This document shows, piece by piece, positions 6,061 to 12,946 of a DNA stretch of 14,365 bases (position 1 is the stretch's first letter; each line of letters starts with the position of its first letter). Under the pieces are notes generated by a model. The model was not told where the DNA came from and did not search any database. It worked only from the letters and a program-made list of their open reading frames with translations. A program made the translations under genes and the position numbers. Source of the stretch: Palsa-870 sp039935415 (GTDB lineage: Bacteria; Chloroflexota; Dormibacteria; Dormibacterales; Dormibacteraceae). The stretch is taken from NCBI GenBank assembly GCA_039935415.1, contig JBDTKH010000039.1, forward strand, positions 1 through 14,365. Direction: 5' to 3'.

Positions 6061-6855
6061 GTGACCGAAGTTCCAGGTCTCGAACAGGTCCTGGTGGCCG
6101 TCGAGCGTAATGTCGCGACCGTCACCCTCAACCGCCCCGAGCAGCGCAACCCTCTTTCCGGAGCCATGCTGCGCGACCTGGCGGCGGCGTTTCGGTGGTG
6201 CCGGCAGGCGGAAGAGGTTCGCGCCGTGGTGCTGACCGGGGCCGGCGACCGGGCGTTCTGCGCCGGGGCCGACCTGTCCAGCTTCAACGGAACCATGACC
6301 GACCTGGAGCGCCACCGCAGCCGGGAGCTGTTCATCGACCTCTTCGAGGTCATGGAAGAGCTGGGCAAGCCGATCGTCGGCAGGATCAACGGCCACGCGC
6401 TCGCGGGTGGCCTCGGTCTCGCTTGCTCGTGCGACCTGCTCGTGTCGACCGACACCGCGACGTTCGGGACGCCGGAGATCAACATCGGAATCTGGCCGAT
6501 GATGATCCAGGCGATCCTCGCCCGAAACCTGCCGCGCAAGATCCTGCTCGAGATGGAGATGCTCGGCGACCGCTGGACCGCCACGCAGATGCAGTCCTTC
6601 GGAGTCATCAACCGAGTGGTGCGGCACGACCAGCTCGACTTGGCGGTCAAGGACATCACCGACAAGCTCGTCAAGAAATCACCCATCGCGCTGCGCCTCG
6701 GCCGCGACTCGTTCTACCACCAGCAGGACATGGAGTTCCGCGCGGCCCTCACCTACCTGCACAGCCAGTTCACGCTGGTCACGCTGACCGAGGACTCGAA
6801 GGAAGGCATCAAGGCTTTCTTCGAGAAGCGCGAGCCGGACTTCAAAGGCAAATAG
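6061..6855 (+). CDS. Enoyl-CoA hydratase/isomerase family protein
   Basis: This 264-residue crotonase-fold protein has the usual length and marks: TLNRPEQRN (22-30), the oxyanion-hole segment AFCAGADLSSF (65-75), INGHALAGGLGLACSCDLL (109-127) and FGTPEINIGIWP (135-146). Aligned to rat enoyl-CoA hydratase, one catalytic Glu (rat E164) is kept as E139. The other (rat E144) is replaced by G119 in the GGLGL segment. It therefore may act as an isomerase, lyase or other crotonase rather than a standard hydratase. The carboxyltransferase gene starts 5 bases after its TAG stop, so the two are very probably co-translated and act on related acyl-CoA substrates, for example in leucine or other branched-chain catabolism. 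It starts at GTG in a leaderless context. Confidence 0.9.
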   Translation: MTEVPGLEQVLVAVERNVATVTLNRPEQRNPLSGAMLRDLAAAFRWCRQAEEVRAVVLTGAGDRAFCAGADLSSFNGTMTDLERHRSRELFIDLFEVMEELGKPIVGRINGHALAGGLGLACSCDLLVSTDTATFGTPEINIGIWPMMIQAILARNLPRKILLEMEMLGDRWTATQMQSFGVINRVVRHDQLDLAVKDITDKLVKKSPIALRLGRDSFYHQQDMEFRAALTYLHSQFTLVTLTEDSKEGIKAFFEKREPDFKGK

Positions 6856-6860
6856 GCCGG

Positions 6861-8384
6861 TTGGCAAATCCACGCTATCGCGAGCTGCGCGAGCGAGCGC
6901 TCAAGGGAGGCACGCGGTACCTGCCCAAGCTGCGCGAGCAGCACAAGCTCACCGCGCGCGAACGCCTCGACCTCCTCCTGGACGAAGGGTCGTTCGTCGA
7001 GGACGGCCTCTTCGCCAACGTGCTCGCCGAGGACCTGCCGGCGGACGGGGTCGTGACCGGGCTGGGCACGATCGACGGGCGGCAGGTCGCTGTGATGGCC
7101 AACGACCCGACGGTCAAGGCCGGCAGCTGGGGCGCGCGCACTGTCGAGAAGATCGTTCGCATCCAGGAGACGGCTGCCCGGATCCGCGTTCCGCTGTTCT
7201 ACCTGGTGGACTCGGCCGGCGCCCGGATCACCGACCAGATCGACATGTTTCCGGGCAGGCGCCACGCCGGCCGGATCTTCTTCAACGAGGTCCAGCTCTC
7301 CGGCCAGGTGCCGCAAATCTGCCTGTTGTTTGGTCCGTCCGCCGCGGGCGGCGCGTACATCCCGGCCTTCTGCGACGTGGTGATCATGGTCGAGGGCAAC
7401 GCCTCGATGTACCTCGGCTCGCCGCGCATGGTCGAGGTGGTGGTCGGCGAGAAGGTGACGCTCGAGGAGCTCGGCGGCGCTCGCATGCACTGCACCGAGA
7501 GCGGCTGCGGTGACGTGCTCGTCGCCGACGAACGCGAGGCGATCGACTTCGCCCGCGCTTACTTCGAATACATGCCCCAGCGCACTGGCGAGAAGCCGGC
7601 CGCCGCCGCGTCAAAACCCCCGCGCGCCGGCTCGAAGCCGGTCGGCGAGCTGATCCCTCCAGAGGCGAACCACGGCTACGACATGCGCAAGGTGATCGAC
7701 GCGATCGTCGACGAGGGCAGCTGGCTTGAGATCAAGAAGCTGTTCGCTAAAGAGCTCCTCACCGGGTTTGCCCGCCTCGACGGACACGCGGTGGGCGTGG
7801 TGGCGAATCAACCGATGCAGAAGGGCGGCGTGCTGTTCAACGACTCGGCCGACAAGGCGGCGCGGTTCATCTGGCTGTGCGACGCGTTCGAGATCCCACT
7901 GCTCTTCATGGCCGACGTGCCCGGTTTTATGATCGGCACCGATGTCGAGCGGCGGGGAATCATCCGGCACGGGGCCAAGATGATCAGCGCCGTCTCTGAG
8001 GCCACGGTGCCGAAGATCTGCGTCATCGTTCGCAAGGCCTACGGCGCCGGCCTGTATGCGATGGCGGGCCCAGCCTTCGACTCCGACTGCGTCATCGCCC
8101 TTCCGACCGCGCAGATCGCGGTGATGGGCCCCGAGCCCGCCGTCAACGCCGTGTTCTACAACAAGCTCGCCGAGCTGCCGGAAGAGCAGCGCGCGGCGCG
8201 CCGCAAGGAACTGGAGGACGAATACCGCGAAGGCGTCGACCTCTACAAGCTCGCGGCCAACCTCATCGTCGACGACGTCGTCGAACCCGATCACCTGCGC
8301 GATGCGCTGATCTCGCGCTTCAAGGCTTACGCAACGCGAGTCTCACCACGCCCGAACCGCAAGCACGGAGTCCCACCGGTCTAA
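6861..8384 (+). CDS. Acyl-CoA carboxylase beta subunit (carboxyltransferase)
   Basis: This 507-residue protein belongs to the propionyl-/methylcrotonyl-/acetyl-CoA carboxyltransferase family, at normal length. It transfers the carboxyl group from biotin to an acyl-CoA. Visible marks are KLTARERLDLLLDEGSF (29-45), VVTGLGTIDGR, LVDSAGARITDQ (115-126), the first oxyanion region FGPSAAGGAYIP (157-168), and in the second half NQPMQKGGVLFNDSADKAARF (316-336), ADVPGFMIG (351-359) and the second oxyanion region RKAYGAGLYAMAG (391-403). An Ala/Pro/Lys-rich linker joins the halves (about 245-260). The start is TTG at 6861, 5 bases after the upstream stop. The frame extends further upstream without stops, but that part only shadows the hydratase gene. 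No biotin carboxylase or biotin carrier subunit lies in the window, so the acyl-CoA substrate stays open. Confidence 0.93.
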   Translation: MANPRYRELRERALKGGTRYLPKLREQHKLTARERLDLLLDEGSFVEDGLFANVLAEDLPADGVVTGLGTIDGRQVAVMANDPTVKAGSWGARTVEKIVRIQETAARIRVPLFYLVDSAGARITDQIDMFPGRRHAGRIFFNEVQLSGQVPQICLLFGPSAAGGAYIPAFCDVVIMVEGNASMYLGSPRMVEVVVGEKVTLEELGGARMHCTESGCGDVLVADEREAIDFARAYFEYMPQRTGEKPAAAASKPPRAGSKPVGELIPPEANHGYDMRKVIDAIVDEGSWLEIKKLFAKELLTGFARLDGHAVGVVANQPMQKGGVLFNDSADKAARFIWLCDAFEIPLLFMADVPGFMIGTDVERRGIIRHGAKMISAVSEATVPKICVIVRKAYGAGLYAMAGPAFDSDCVIALPTAQIAVMGPEPAVNAVFYNKLAELPEEQRAARRKELEDEYREGVDLYKLAANLIVDDVVEPDHLRDALISRFKAYATRVSPRPNRKHGVPPV

Positions 8385-8392
8385 TAAATCAA

Positions 8393-8444
8393 GTCACCTC
8401 CCCGCCATGCGGGGAGGACGGCGTGTTAGCCGGGTGGGGGTGAC
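8393..8444. repeat. REP-like palindromic intergenic repeat, copy B
   Basis: This 52-base element is bounded by GTCACC and its inverse GGTGAC. Inside is a 9-bp hairpin with a 3-base loop (arms 8397-8405 and 8409-8417). It shares the order GTCAC, TCCCCGC, GCGGGGA and GGCG with copy A at 1077. It fills most of the gap between two convergent genes and may help end transcription from both sides. Confidence 0.65.
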
Positions 8445-8453
8445 GGAGCTGGT

Positions 8454-9122
8454 TCAGCCGACTCTTCGAAATGGCACCGCGTAGTGCATGACGACTACGT
8501 AAAAGGTCACGCTCGCTGTGATCACGGCCAGGTGGAAGACCTCGTGGTAGCCGAAGACCCGCGGCCACAGTCGCGGCTTCTTGAAGGCGTAGGCGGCCGC
8601 GCCAAGCGAGTACTGAAGGCCGCCAAGCGCGATCAGCAGCGCCGCGACCCACCCCAGAGCGGCCGTCAGCGGGATCAAGGCGACCACGGCCAACCAACCC
8701 ATCGCGAGGTATAGGGACGCGAGCAGCCGGCGTGGGATGCGCAGAAACGGGGCGGCGCCTGCAGCGCCGCCGGCGGCGCAGATCCAGATCAGGACCAGCA
8801 CGCTGACTCGCCACCAGCCGTTGAGCACGTTGAAGACAAGCGGCGTGTAGGTCGCGGCGATGAACAGGAAGATCGTCGCGTGGTCGGCGCGCCGCAGCCA
8901 GTCCTTGACGCGAGGCGGCCAGTTGATCACGTGATACGTAGCGCTGACGCCGAAGAGCAGCACGAGGCCCGTCCCGTACACGATCATCGAGGCGAGCTTC
9001 GCCGGGTCGTCGCGCGTGACCACGACCAGGGCGATCAGTCCCGCCACCGCGACGAGCGCCGCGGCCGCGTGCGACCAGCCGCGCAGGAGAGGTTTCGCGA
9101 GGACTTCCGGTGCCTTCGTCAT
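8454..9122 (-). CDS. Hemolysin III family (TrhA/PAQR-type) membrane protein
   Basis: This 222-residue protein has about seven hydrophobic helices and the conserved polar residues of the hemolysin III/PAQR superfamily: RGWSHAA (14-20), S60-x3-H64 (SATYH), D80 (RADHATIF) and H193-x3-H197 (HEVFH). In the family these residues coordinate a zinc ion within the membrane. Despite the name, members are linked to membrane-lipid homeostasis rather than proven toxins. The start is ATG at 9122, whose ATGA overlaps the TGA stop of the upstream UbiA-like gene, so translation is probably coupled. A longer upstream open frame exists but only shadows that gene. It is the last gene of a three-gene minus-strand unit, with a REP-like hairpin after it. 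Confidence 0.9.
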   Translation of the reverse strand: MTKAPEVLAKPLLRGWSHAAAALVAVAGLIALVVVTRDDPAKLASMIVYGTGLVLLFGVSATYHVINWPPRVKDWLRRADHATIFLFIAATYTPLVFNVLNGWWRVSVLVLIWICAAGGAAGAAPFLRIPRRLLASLYLAMGWLAVVALIPLTAALGWVAALLIALGGLQYSLGAAAYAFKKPRLWPRVFGYHEVFHLAVITASVTFYVVVMHYAVPFRRVG

Positions 9123-9853
9123 ATCAACCGCGAAGCCACCAATGAAAGCGAGAGGATCACGATTCCCCACGATAGAGCGGACAGCGCGCGCTCGAGGGGT
9201 CGTAGCAAGACCGATTTGTCGAGCGCGACCTCCGAGCCGTCGTTCAGGGTCAGCGTGCCGGCGATGTGGCGGCTGCGGCGGCGAAGCAGCCGGGCCGGCG
9301 TGCTGAGGATTCGCTGAGCGTAAGACAGGGCGTAGCAGGCGGCTGCCGCGGCCACCACAGCCAACGAGAGGTCTCCCGTCTGCGCGAAGTACGCGGTGAC
9401 CACGGGGAACGCACCCCAGGAGAGCGCAAACCAGGCGTCTCCGTGCACGCGGCCGTGAAGAAGCTCGAGGCTGTAGGCGAAGACGAAGACGACGCCGGCG
9501 GCGATGAAGGGCAACAGCCAGACGCCAACATAGGCGATTCCGGCGATGCCCAGGCCCACGGCGCCGATCAGCCCGATAATAGCCGCGGCCCAGAGCACGG
9601 AGCTGGGGATTTCCGTCTGCAGCGGCCGTCCCCTGAGCTCGTCCAGCGCGTGCGCCGAGACGCCGACCGCGAGGAAGAAGGCCAGCAGCGTGGCAAGCAG
9701 GCGAAGGCCGCTGATCCTGGGCGCGAGGCTGACGCCGATCAACACGTAGGACAGGTGCCATGCGGTGTAGGGCGGATGAAGCAGCGCCCACACGTCCCGG
9801 CGAAACCCGGACGAAGGAGCCGCGTAGTACGCCGGGGCGAGAGCTTCAGGCAC
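9119..9853 (-). CDS. UbiA-like prenyltransferase-family membrane protein
   Basis: This 244-residue multi-helix membrane protein starts with the segment WALLHPPYTAWHLSYVLIG (22-40). It then has AHALDELRGRP (67-77), which resembles the Asp-rich first motif of UbiA-type prenyltransferases (D71 and E72 with RP following), and later AYSLELLHGRVHGD (126-139) in the place of the second polar motif. UbiA enzymes attach isoprenoid chains to aromatic or other acceptors. The motif match is partial, so the activity is an inference. The gene overlaps the upstream UbiE-like gene by 8 bases and the downstream TrhA-like gene by 4, and the UbiE neighbour supports a quinone or isoprenoid-lipid role. The start is GTG at 9853. 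Confidence 0.65.
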   Translation of the reverse strand: MPEALAPAYYAAPSSGFRRDVWALLHPPYTAWHLSYVLIGVSLAPRISGLRLLATLLAFFLAVGVSAHALDELRGRPLQTEIPSSVLWAAAIIGLIGAVGLGIAGIAYVGVWLLPFIAAGVVFVFAYSLELLHGRVHGDAWFALSWGAFPVVTAYFAQTGDLSLAVVAAAAACYALSYAQRILSTPARLLRRRSRHIAGTLTLNDGSEVALDKSVLLRPLERALSALSWGIVILSLSLVASRLI

Positions 9854-10562
9854 CGCCCTTCGTGCCCCACATCACTAACCCGCCGCCAAGGCTCATCACA
9901 CGCCACCCTACGTCGACCATCCCGGCCGCCTTCCATGCGCCGACGATCCGGGCCGGCGGCCACTGCCGGTAGTGAGCCTCGATGTTCGGTCCGAGGAAGC
10001 GGCCCACGTCCCACCACGCCGACCCGCCAAGCAGCAGGCCGGCGGCAGGGAGCACAGAGCGCGTGTAGACCCACCACGCGGCGCGCCAGGCGGCGCTGGG
10101 CGGCACGAAGAAGTCCAGGCTGGCCATGTGGCCGCCGGGGCGAATCACGCGCGCCAGCTCCGCCACGCACGCGGCGGGGTCGGCCACGTAGCGCAGGACG
10201 TAGGTGAAGGAGAGCGCGTCGAACGATGCGGGTGCGAACCGCATTGCTTCGGCGCGGCCCACCTCGAGTTCGATCCGCCCGTCAAACCCGGATTCGCGCA
10301 CCCGTTCGCGACCTCGCTCGAGCATCGCGTCGCTGAGGTCCACTCCAGTGATACGCCCCTCGGTTGCGCGGGCGAGCGCAATCGCGACCCCGGCCGTCCC
10401 GGTCGCGACATCGAGGATCCGTTGGGGATGCTGCGCTGCGAGGTGGTCCACCAACGCCCGCCGCCATCGTCCGTTCTGGCCGAACGAGAGAAGCTCGGCG
10501 AGCAGGTCATATCGCCGCGGCAGGCCCCGGAAGAGCCGTGCCGCGAACGCGTTCTCCGACAT
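9846..10562 (-). CDS. UbiE/COQ5-family SAM-dependent methyltransferase
   Basis: This 238-residue class I methyltransferase has the UbiE/MenG-like N-terminus (RRYDLLAELLSFGQNGRWRRAL, about 16-37), SAM motif I LDVATGTAGVA (50-60), the acidic loop GVDLSDAM (73-80), SFDALSFTYVLRYV (113-126) and VIRPGG (139-144). The C-terminal SLGGGLVMWGTK resembles the end of demethylmenaquinone methyltransferases. The expected reaction is C-methylation of a quinone precursor, but specificity is inferred. It is the first gene of a minus-strand unit with the UbiA-like and TrhA-like genes. The ATG is 9 bases after a TAGGCT hexamer, with GGAAGG in between, so either a leaderless or a very short leader is possible. 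It is divergent from the GNAT gene. Confidence 0.87.
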   Translation of the reverse strand: MSENAFAARLFRGLPRRYDLLAELLSFGQNGRWRRALVDHLAAQHPQRILDVATGTAGVAIALARATEGRITGVDLSDAMLERGRERVRESGFDGRIELEVGRAEAMRFAPASFDALSFTYVLRYVADPAACVAELARVIRPGGHMASLDFFVPPSAAWRAAWWVYTRSVLPAAGLLLGGSAWWDVGRFLGPNIEAHYRQWPPARIVGAWKAAGMVDVGWRVMSLGGGLVMWGTKGGA

Positions 10563-10571
10563 GGACCTTCC

Positions 10572-10577
10572 AGCCTA
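10572..10577 (-). promoter_or_regulatory. Putative -10 element (TAGGCT) for the ubiE-like operon
   Basis: TAGGCT on the minus strand lies 9 bases before the ATG at 10562. The 53-base divergent gap also holds the inverted repeat GCGGC-N7-GCCGC around 10585-10601, a possible operator or hairpin on the GNAT side. Confidence 0.4.
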
Positions 10578-10615
10578 CGTTCTATGCGGCGCTCGAGGCC
10601 GCACACTAGCCGTCG

Positions 10616-11398
10616 GTGGAGGGCGCGGAAGTGGATCAGGACACGCTGCGTTTTCAGGCCTGGCAGCTCGATGCGTTGGGTGCGCATCCAGCCGGGACCG
10701 ACCTCCTTGCCATCGGGCCCTTCCGCGCCGTCGTTTCCACCGCGCCTGGCTCGGGTGGATGGGTCACGATCGTGGGCGGAACCACGAGCCGGCCGGAGAT
10801 CACCCACGCCGTCTCCAGGCTGCGCTCGATGTTCGAGCAGCGACAGACCCAGCTCGAGATCGAATACAACGAGCGGCTCTTCCCGGAGGTCGGCCGGTGG
10901 TTGGAGGCTGCAGGCCTCAGGCTCGCCGAACGAAACCCGCTGATGGCCTGCCGGCCCGCCGGCCTCAAGCCCTTTGCCGCGACAGGCGTGGGTCTGCACC
11001 GGCTGGCGGCGACGTCAAGTGCCGGGGACCTGCAGGCCTTTCAAACGATCCGGTGGACCAACGGGGGCGACAACGAGGAGAGACCGCCTCCGGTGGAGCA
11101 GCTGCGGAAAGACCTCGCGGCGGCGCGCAGCGTTTACATGCTTGCGCTGCTGGACGGCGAGGCCGCCGGCACCGGTGTGTCACATGCGCTGCATGGCGCG
11201 GTCGAGATCGTCGGTGTGGTGACTCGAGCGAGCATGAGACGGCGCGGCGTCGCAGCGACGGTGACCTCCGATCTGGTGGGCATGCACTTCGACTCGGGCG
11301 GAGATTTCGCGTTCCTCGACGCCGCCAACGAGGAGGCGGCCAGTGTGTACCAGCGCCTCGGCTTCACCAGGTTCGGGGCGAATCTCGTTTACCGCTGA
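10616..11398 (+). CDS. GNAT family N-acetyltransferase
   Basis: This 260-residue protein has a GNAT acetyl-CoA-binding motif in its second half: VEIVGVVTRASMRRRGVAATVTSDL (196-220), where R208, G211 and A213 fill the Q/R-x-x-G-x-G/A pattern. It is followed by FLDAANEEAASVYQRLGF (233-250), the usual last strand and helix of the fold. The first 120 residues form a separate domain without recognised motifs, also common in larger GNAT proteins. The acceptor substrate is unknown. The start is taken as GTG at 10616; another in-frame GTG lies at 10631, and neither has a good Shine-Dalgarno. A weak hairpin follows the TGA stop. It is divergent from the ubiE-like operon. Confidence 0.82.
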   Translation: MEGAEVDQDTLRFQAWQLDALGAHPAGTDLLAIGPFRAVVSTAPGSGGWVTIVGGTTSRPEITHAVSRLRSMFEQRQTQLEIEYNERLFPEVGRWLEAAGLRLAERNPLMACRPAGLKPFAATGVGLHRLAATSSAGDLQAFQTIRWTNGGDNEERPPPVEQLRKDLAAARSVYMLALLDGEAAGTGVSHALHGAVEIVGVVTRASMRRRGVAATVTSDLVGMHFDSGGDFAFLDAANEEAASVYQRLGFTRFGANLVYR

Positions 11399-11418
11399 CC
11401 TCCCTCGGGTGAGGAAGG
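11399..11418 (+). terminator. Hairpin after the GNAT gene, possible terminator or decayed repeat
   Basis: CCTCCCTC and GAGGAAGG form an 8-position stem with one mismatch and a GGGT loop directly after the TGA stop. It has no U-run. The start (GACCTCCC) looks a little like the REP-like repeats, so it may be a decayed copy. Confidence 0.3.
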
Positions 11419-11443
11419 CGACCTCGAGCGTGAGCGCTATGGT

Positions 11444-12184
11444 TTGCCGTACACGGGGTTGACGAAGATCAAAAGACTCGAAGACGATCCGAAACCTGGG
11501 CGTGACCCGTCCGGCAAGCTGCCGCCGATCGTGCTCAAGGAGGTCTACAAGCAGCGCTTCGACGAAGCCGACCAGGCCGCCAAAGAGGCGATCTGGCGCG
11601 AGCTCGGCCGCTACCTGCAGCGCTACATCGAACCGAACGCAAGGGTGGTCGACATCGCTTGCGACCTGGGCTACTTCATCCGCAACGTGAAGGCGGGAGA
11701 ACGCTGGGCAACGGACATCCGCGACGTGCAGTCCGCATTACCGATCGACGTGCATTTCGTGCGCGCCAGCGGCCTCGACCTGGCAGATGTCATGACGAAC
11801 GACTACTTCGACCTGGCGTTCTTCAGCAACTATCTCGAGCACCTGCCTTCGACCGAGGCGGTGCTGCAGCAGCTTCGCGTCACGTTCTCGCTGCTGAAGC
11901 CGGGTGGGACCGTGCTCATCATGCAACCGAACATCCGGCTCATCGGCGGCTCGTACTGGGACTTCATCGACCATCAGACCGCGCTGACGGAGAAGAGCCT
12001 CGGGGAGGCGGCGACGATGGCGGGCTTTAAGACGAAGCAGGTCATCACGCGCTTCATGCCATACACCACAAAGAGCCGCATGCCGCAGCACCCGCTGCTC
12101 GTGCGCGCCTACCTCGCGTTTCCACCTGCGTGGTGGCTGATGGGCAAGCAGACGCTGTACCTGGGCGAAAGGCCCAAGCAGTAG
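11444..12184 (+). CDS. Class I SAM-dependent methyltransferase
   Basis: This roughly 246-residue protein has a Rossmann methyltransferase core: ARVVDIACDLGYFI (66-79, motif I, with Ala-Cys-Asp-Leu-Gly instead of the common GCGxG), then ATDIRDVQ, YFDLAFFSNYLEHL (120-133, the DxxxxxNxLEHL motif) and LLKPGGTVLIMQPNI (151-165). It resembles the Methyltransf_11/23 enzymes seen in glycan or small-molecule methylation, but the acceptor is unknown. The start is uncertain: TTG at 11444 sits directly against a TATGGT hexamer (11438-11443), while TTG at 11459 leaves a 15-base spacer. Neither has a Shine-Dalgarno. A MOSC gene follows closely on the same strand. Confidence 0.83.
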   Translation: MPYTGLTKIKRLEDDPKPGRDPSGKLPPIVLKEVYKQRFDEADQAAKEAIWRELGRYLQRYIEPNARVVDIACDLGYFIRNVKAGERWATDIRDVQSALPIDVHFVRASGLDLADVMTNDYFDLAFFSNYLEHLPSTEAVLQQLRVTFSLLKPGGTVLIMQPNIRLIGGSYWDFIDHQTALTEKSLGEAATMAGFKTKQVITRFMPYTTKSRMPQHPLLVRAYLAFPPAWWLMGKQTLYLGERPKQ

Positions 12185-12206
12185 CCTGCTTTCAGTCCGG
12201 CGTGAT

Positions 12207-12809
12207 GTGCCGCAAGTAACGGTCGGCGGATCGCGCCACGGCGGTCCTGGCATGCAGCAATACGCCGAGCTGATCAACCTCGAAGAGAGCCTCGCTCACA
12301 TCCGCGAGGCGCCCACCGACAATGGGACCGTCGAGCTGATCGCCCGGCGCCCGGGGGTGGACGAGCGCGAGGTCCTGAGCGAAGGCTGGCTCGATGTCAC
12401 TGACGGACTCGAGGGTGACACGTGGCTTGCTCGGGGCAGCAGCCGGACCCCAGACGGCGGCCCGAATCCAGATGCGCAGCTGACGCTGATGAATGCGAGG
12501 ACGGCGGCCGCGATCGCCGGCGAGCGCGAGCGGTGGCCACTGGCCGGCGATCAGATATACGTCGACTTCGACATCAGGCGCGCCTACCTGCCACCCGGCA
12601 GTCGCGTCCAGATCGGCTCGGTGGTGATCGAGTTCAGCGAGGCCCCACACACCTGATGCGCGAAGTTCTCAGCCCGGTTCGGAGTTGATGCGTTGAAATT
12701 CGTCAATACGCCGGAGGGCCGCGACCTGCGGTTGCGCGGCGCCAACTGCCGTGTGGTGGTTGCAGGCAGGGTGCGCGAGGGCGACACGATCAGGAAGCTG
12801 CCGGCGTAA
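12207..12809 (+). pseudogene. MOSC-domain protein interrupted by an in-frame TGA
   Basis: The frame encodes 149 residues, then TGA at 12654-12656, and then continues in the same frame for 50 codons to TAA at 12807-12809. The first part has the MOSC-family pattern: GTVELIARRPGVDEREVL, EGLEGDTWLARGSSRTPDG, DAQLTLMNARTAAAIAG and WPLAGDQIYVDFDI. The part after TGA continues it: CAKFSARFGVDALKFVNTPEGR, then RLRGANCRVVV and VREGDTIRKLPA. In intact relatives the junction reads about PHTGCAKF, so TGA stands where a Gly (GGA, one base away) is expected, just before the conserved Cys. MOSC proteins handle sulfur or molybdenum-cofactor chemistry. A nonsense mutation or sequence error is most likely; recoding is not excluded. 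The GTG at 12207 is the longest start; ATG at 12252 is equally plausible. Confidence 0.85.
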
Positions 12810-12837
12810 GAAACCGGCACGGCCAGGGTCGGAGGGT

Positions 12838-12913
12838 TGGTGCGCCTGGCAGGAATCGAACCTGCTGCCTTTCGGTCCGGAGCCGAACGCTCTGTCCGGT
12901 GAGCTACAGGCGC
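12838..12913 (-). tRNA. tRNA-Arg, anticodon CCG
   Basis: On the minus strand a complete 76-base cloverleaf folds: acceptor GCGCCTG/CAGGCGC, D stem GCTC/GAGC, anticodon stem TTCGG/CCGAA with loop CTCCGGA (anticodon CCG, G37), 5-base variable loop, T stem GCAGG/CCTGC with loop TTCGATT, discriminator A and an encoded CCA. It reads codon CGG. A minus-strand TAGACT (12933-12928) lies 14 bases upstream as a likely -10. It is a near-copy of the divergent tRNA at 13589. Confidence 0.97.
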
Positions 12914-12927
12914 GGTAGAGCCCACCC

Positions 12928-12937
12928 AGTCTAAACT
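12928..12937. promoter_or_regulatory. Overlapping divergent -10 elements (TAAACT plus, TAGACT minus)
   Basis: The decamer AGTCTAAACT holds TAAACT on the plus strand (12932-12937), 9 bases before the GTG of the lipoprotein gene. It also holds TAGACT on the minus strand (12933-12928), 14 bases before the tRNA-Arg(CCG). The two hexamers share their ends, like the pair near 3030. The octamer CTAAACTG recurs at 13571-13578 before the second tRNA. Confidence 0.5.
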
Positions 12938-12946
12938 GCGCCCCCC

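Noticed and set aside
6195..6860. Long upstream extension of the carboxyltransferase frame
   Set aside because: It is out-of-frame with and fully inside the enoyl-CoA hydratase-like gene, gives Arg/Pro-rich shadow protein, and lacks family similarity before the TTG at 6861.
9123..9791. N-terminal extension of the hemolysin III frame
   Set aside because: It overlaps the UbiA-like gene in another frame and is Arg/Pro-rich; the ATG at 9122 in ATGA gives the normal family length.
12654..12720. Selenocysteine at the MOSC TGA
   Set aside because: The TGA replaces the Gly before the conserved Cys, not the Cys itself, and no convincing SECIS-type hairpin was seen just downstream; kept only as a check.
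12800..12818. GCCGG-N9-CCGGC inverted repeat at the end of the MOSC gene
   Set aside because: Short stem with a long loop and no U-run, overlapping the stop codon; too weak to call a terminator.
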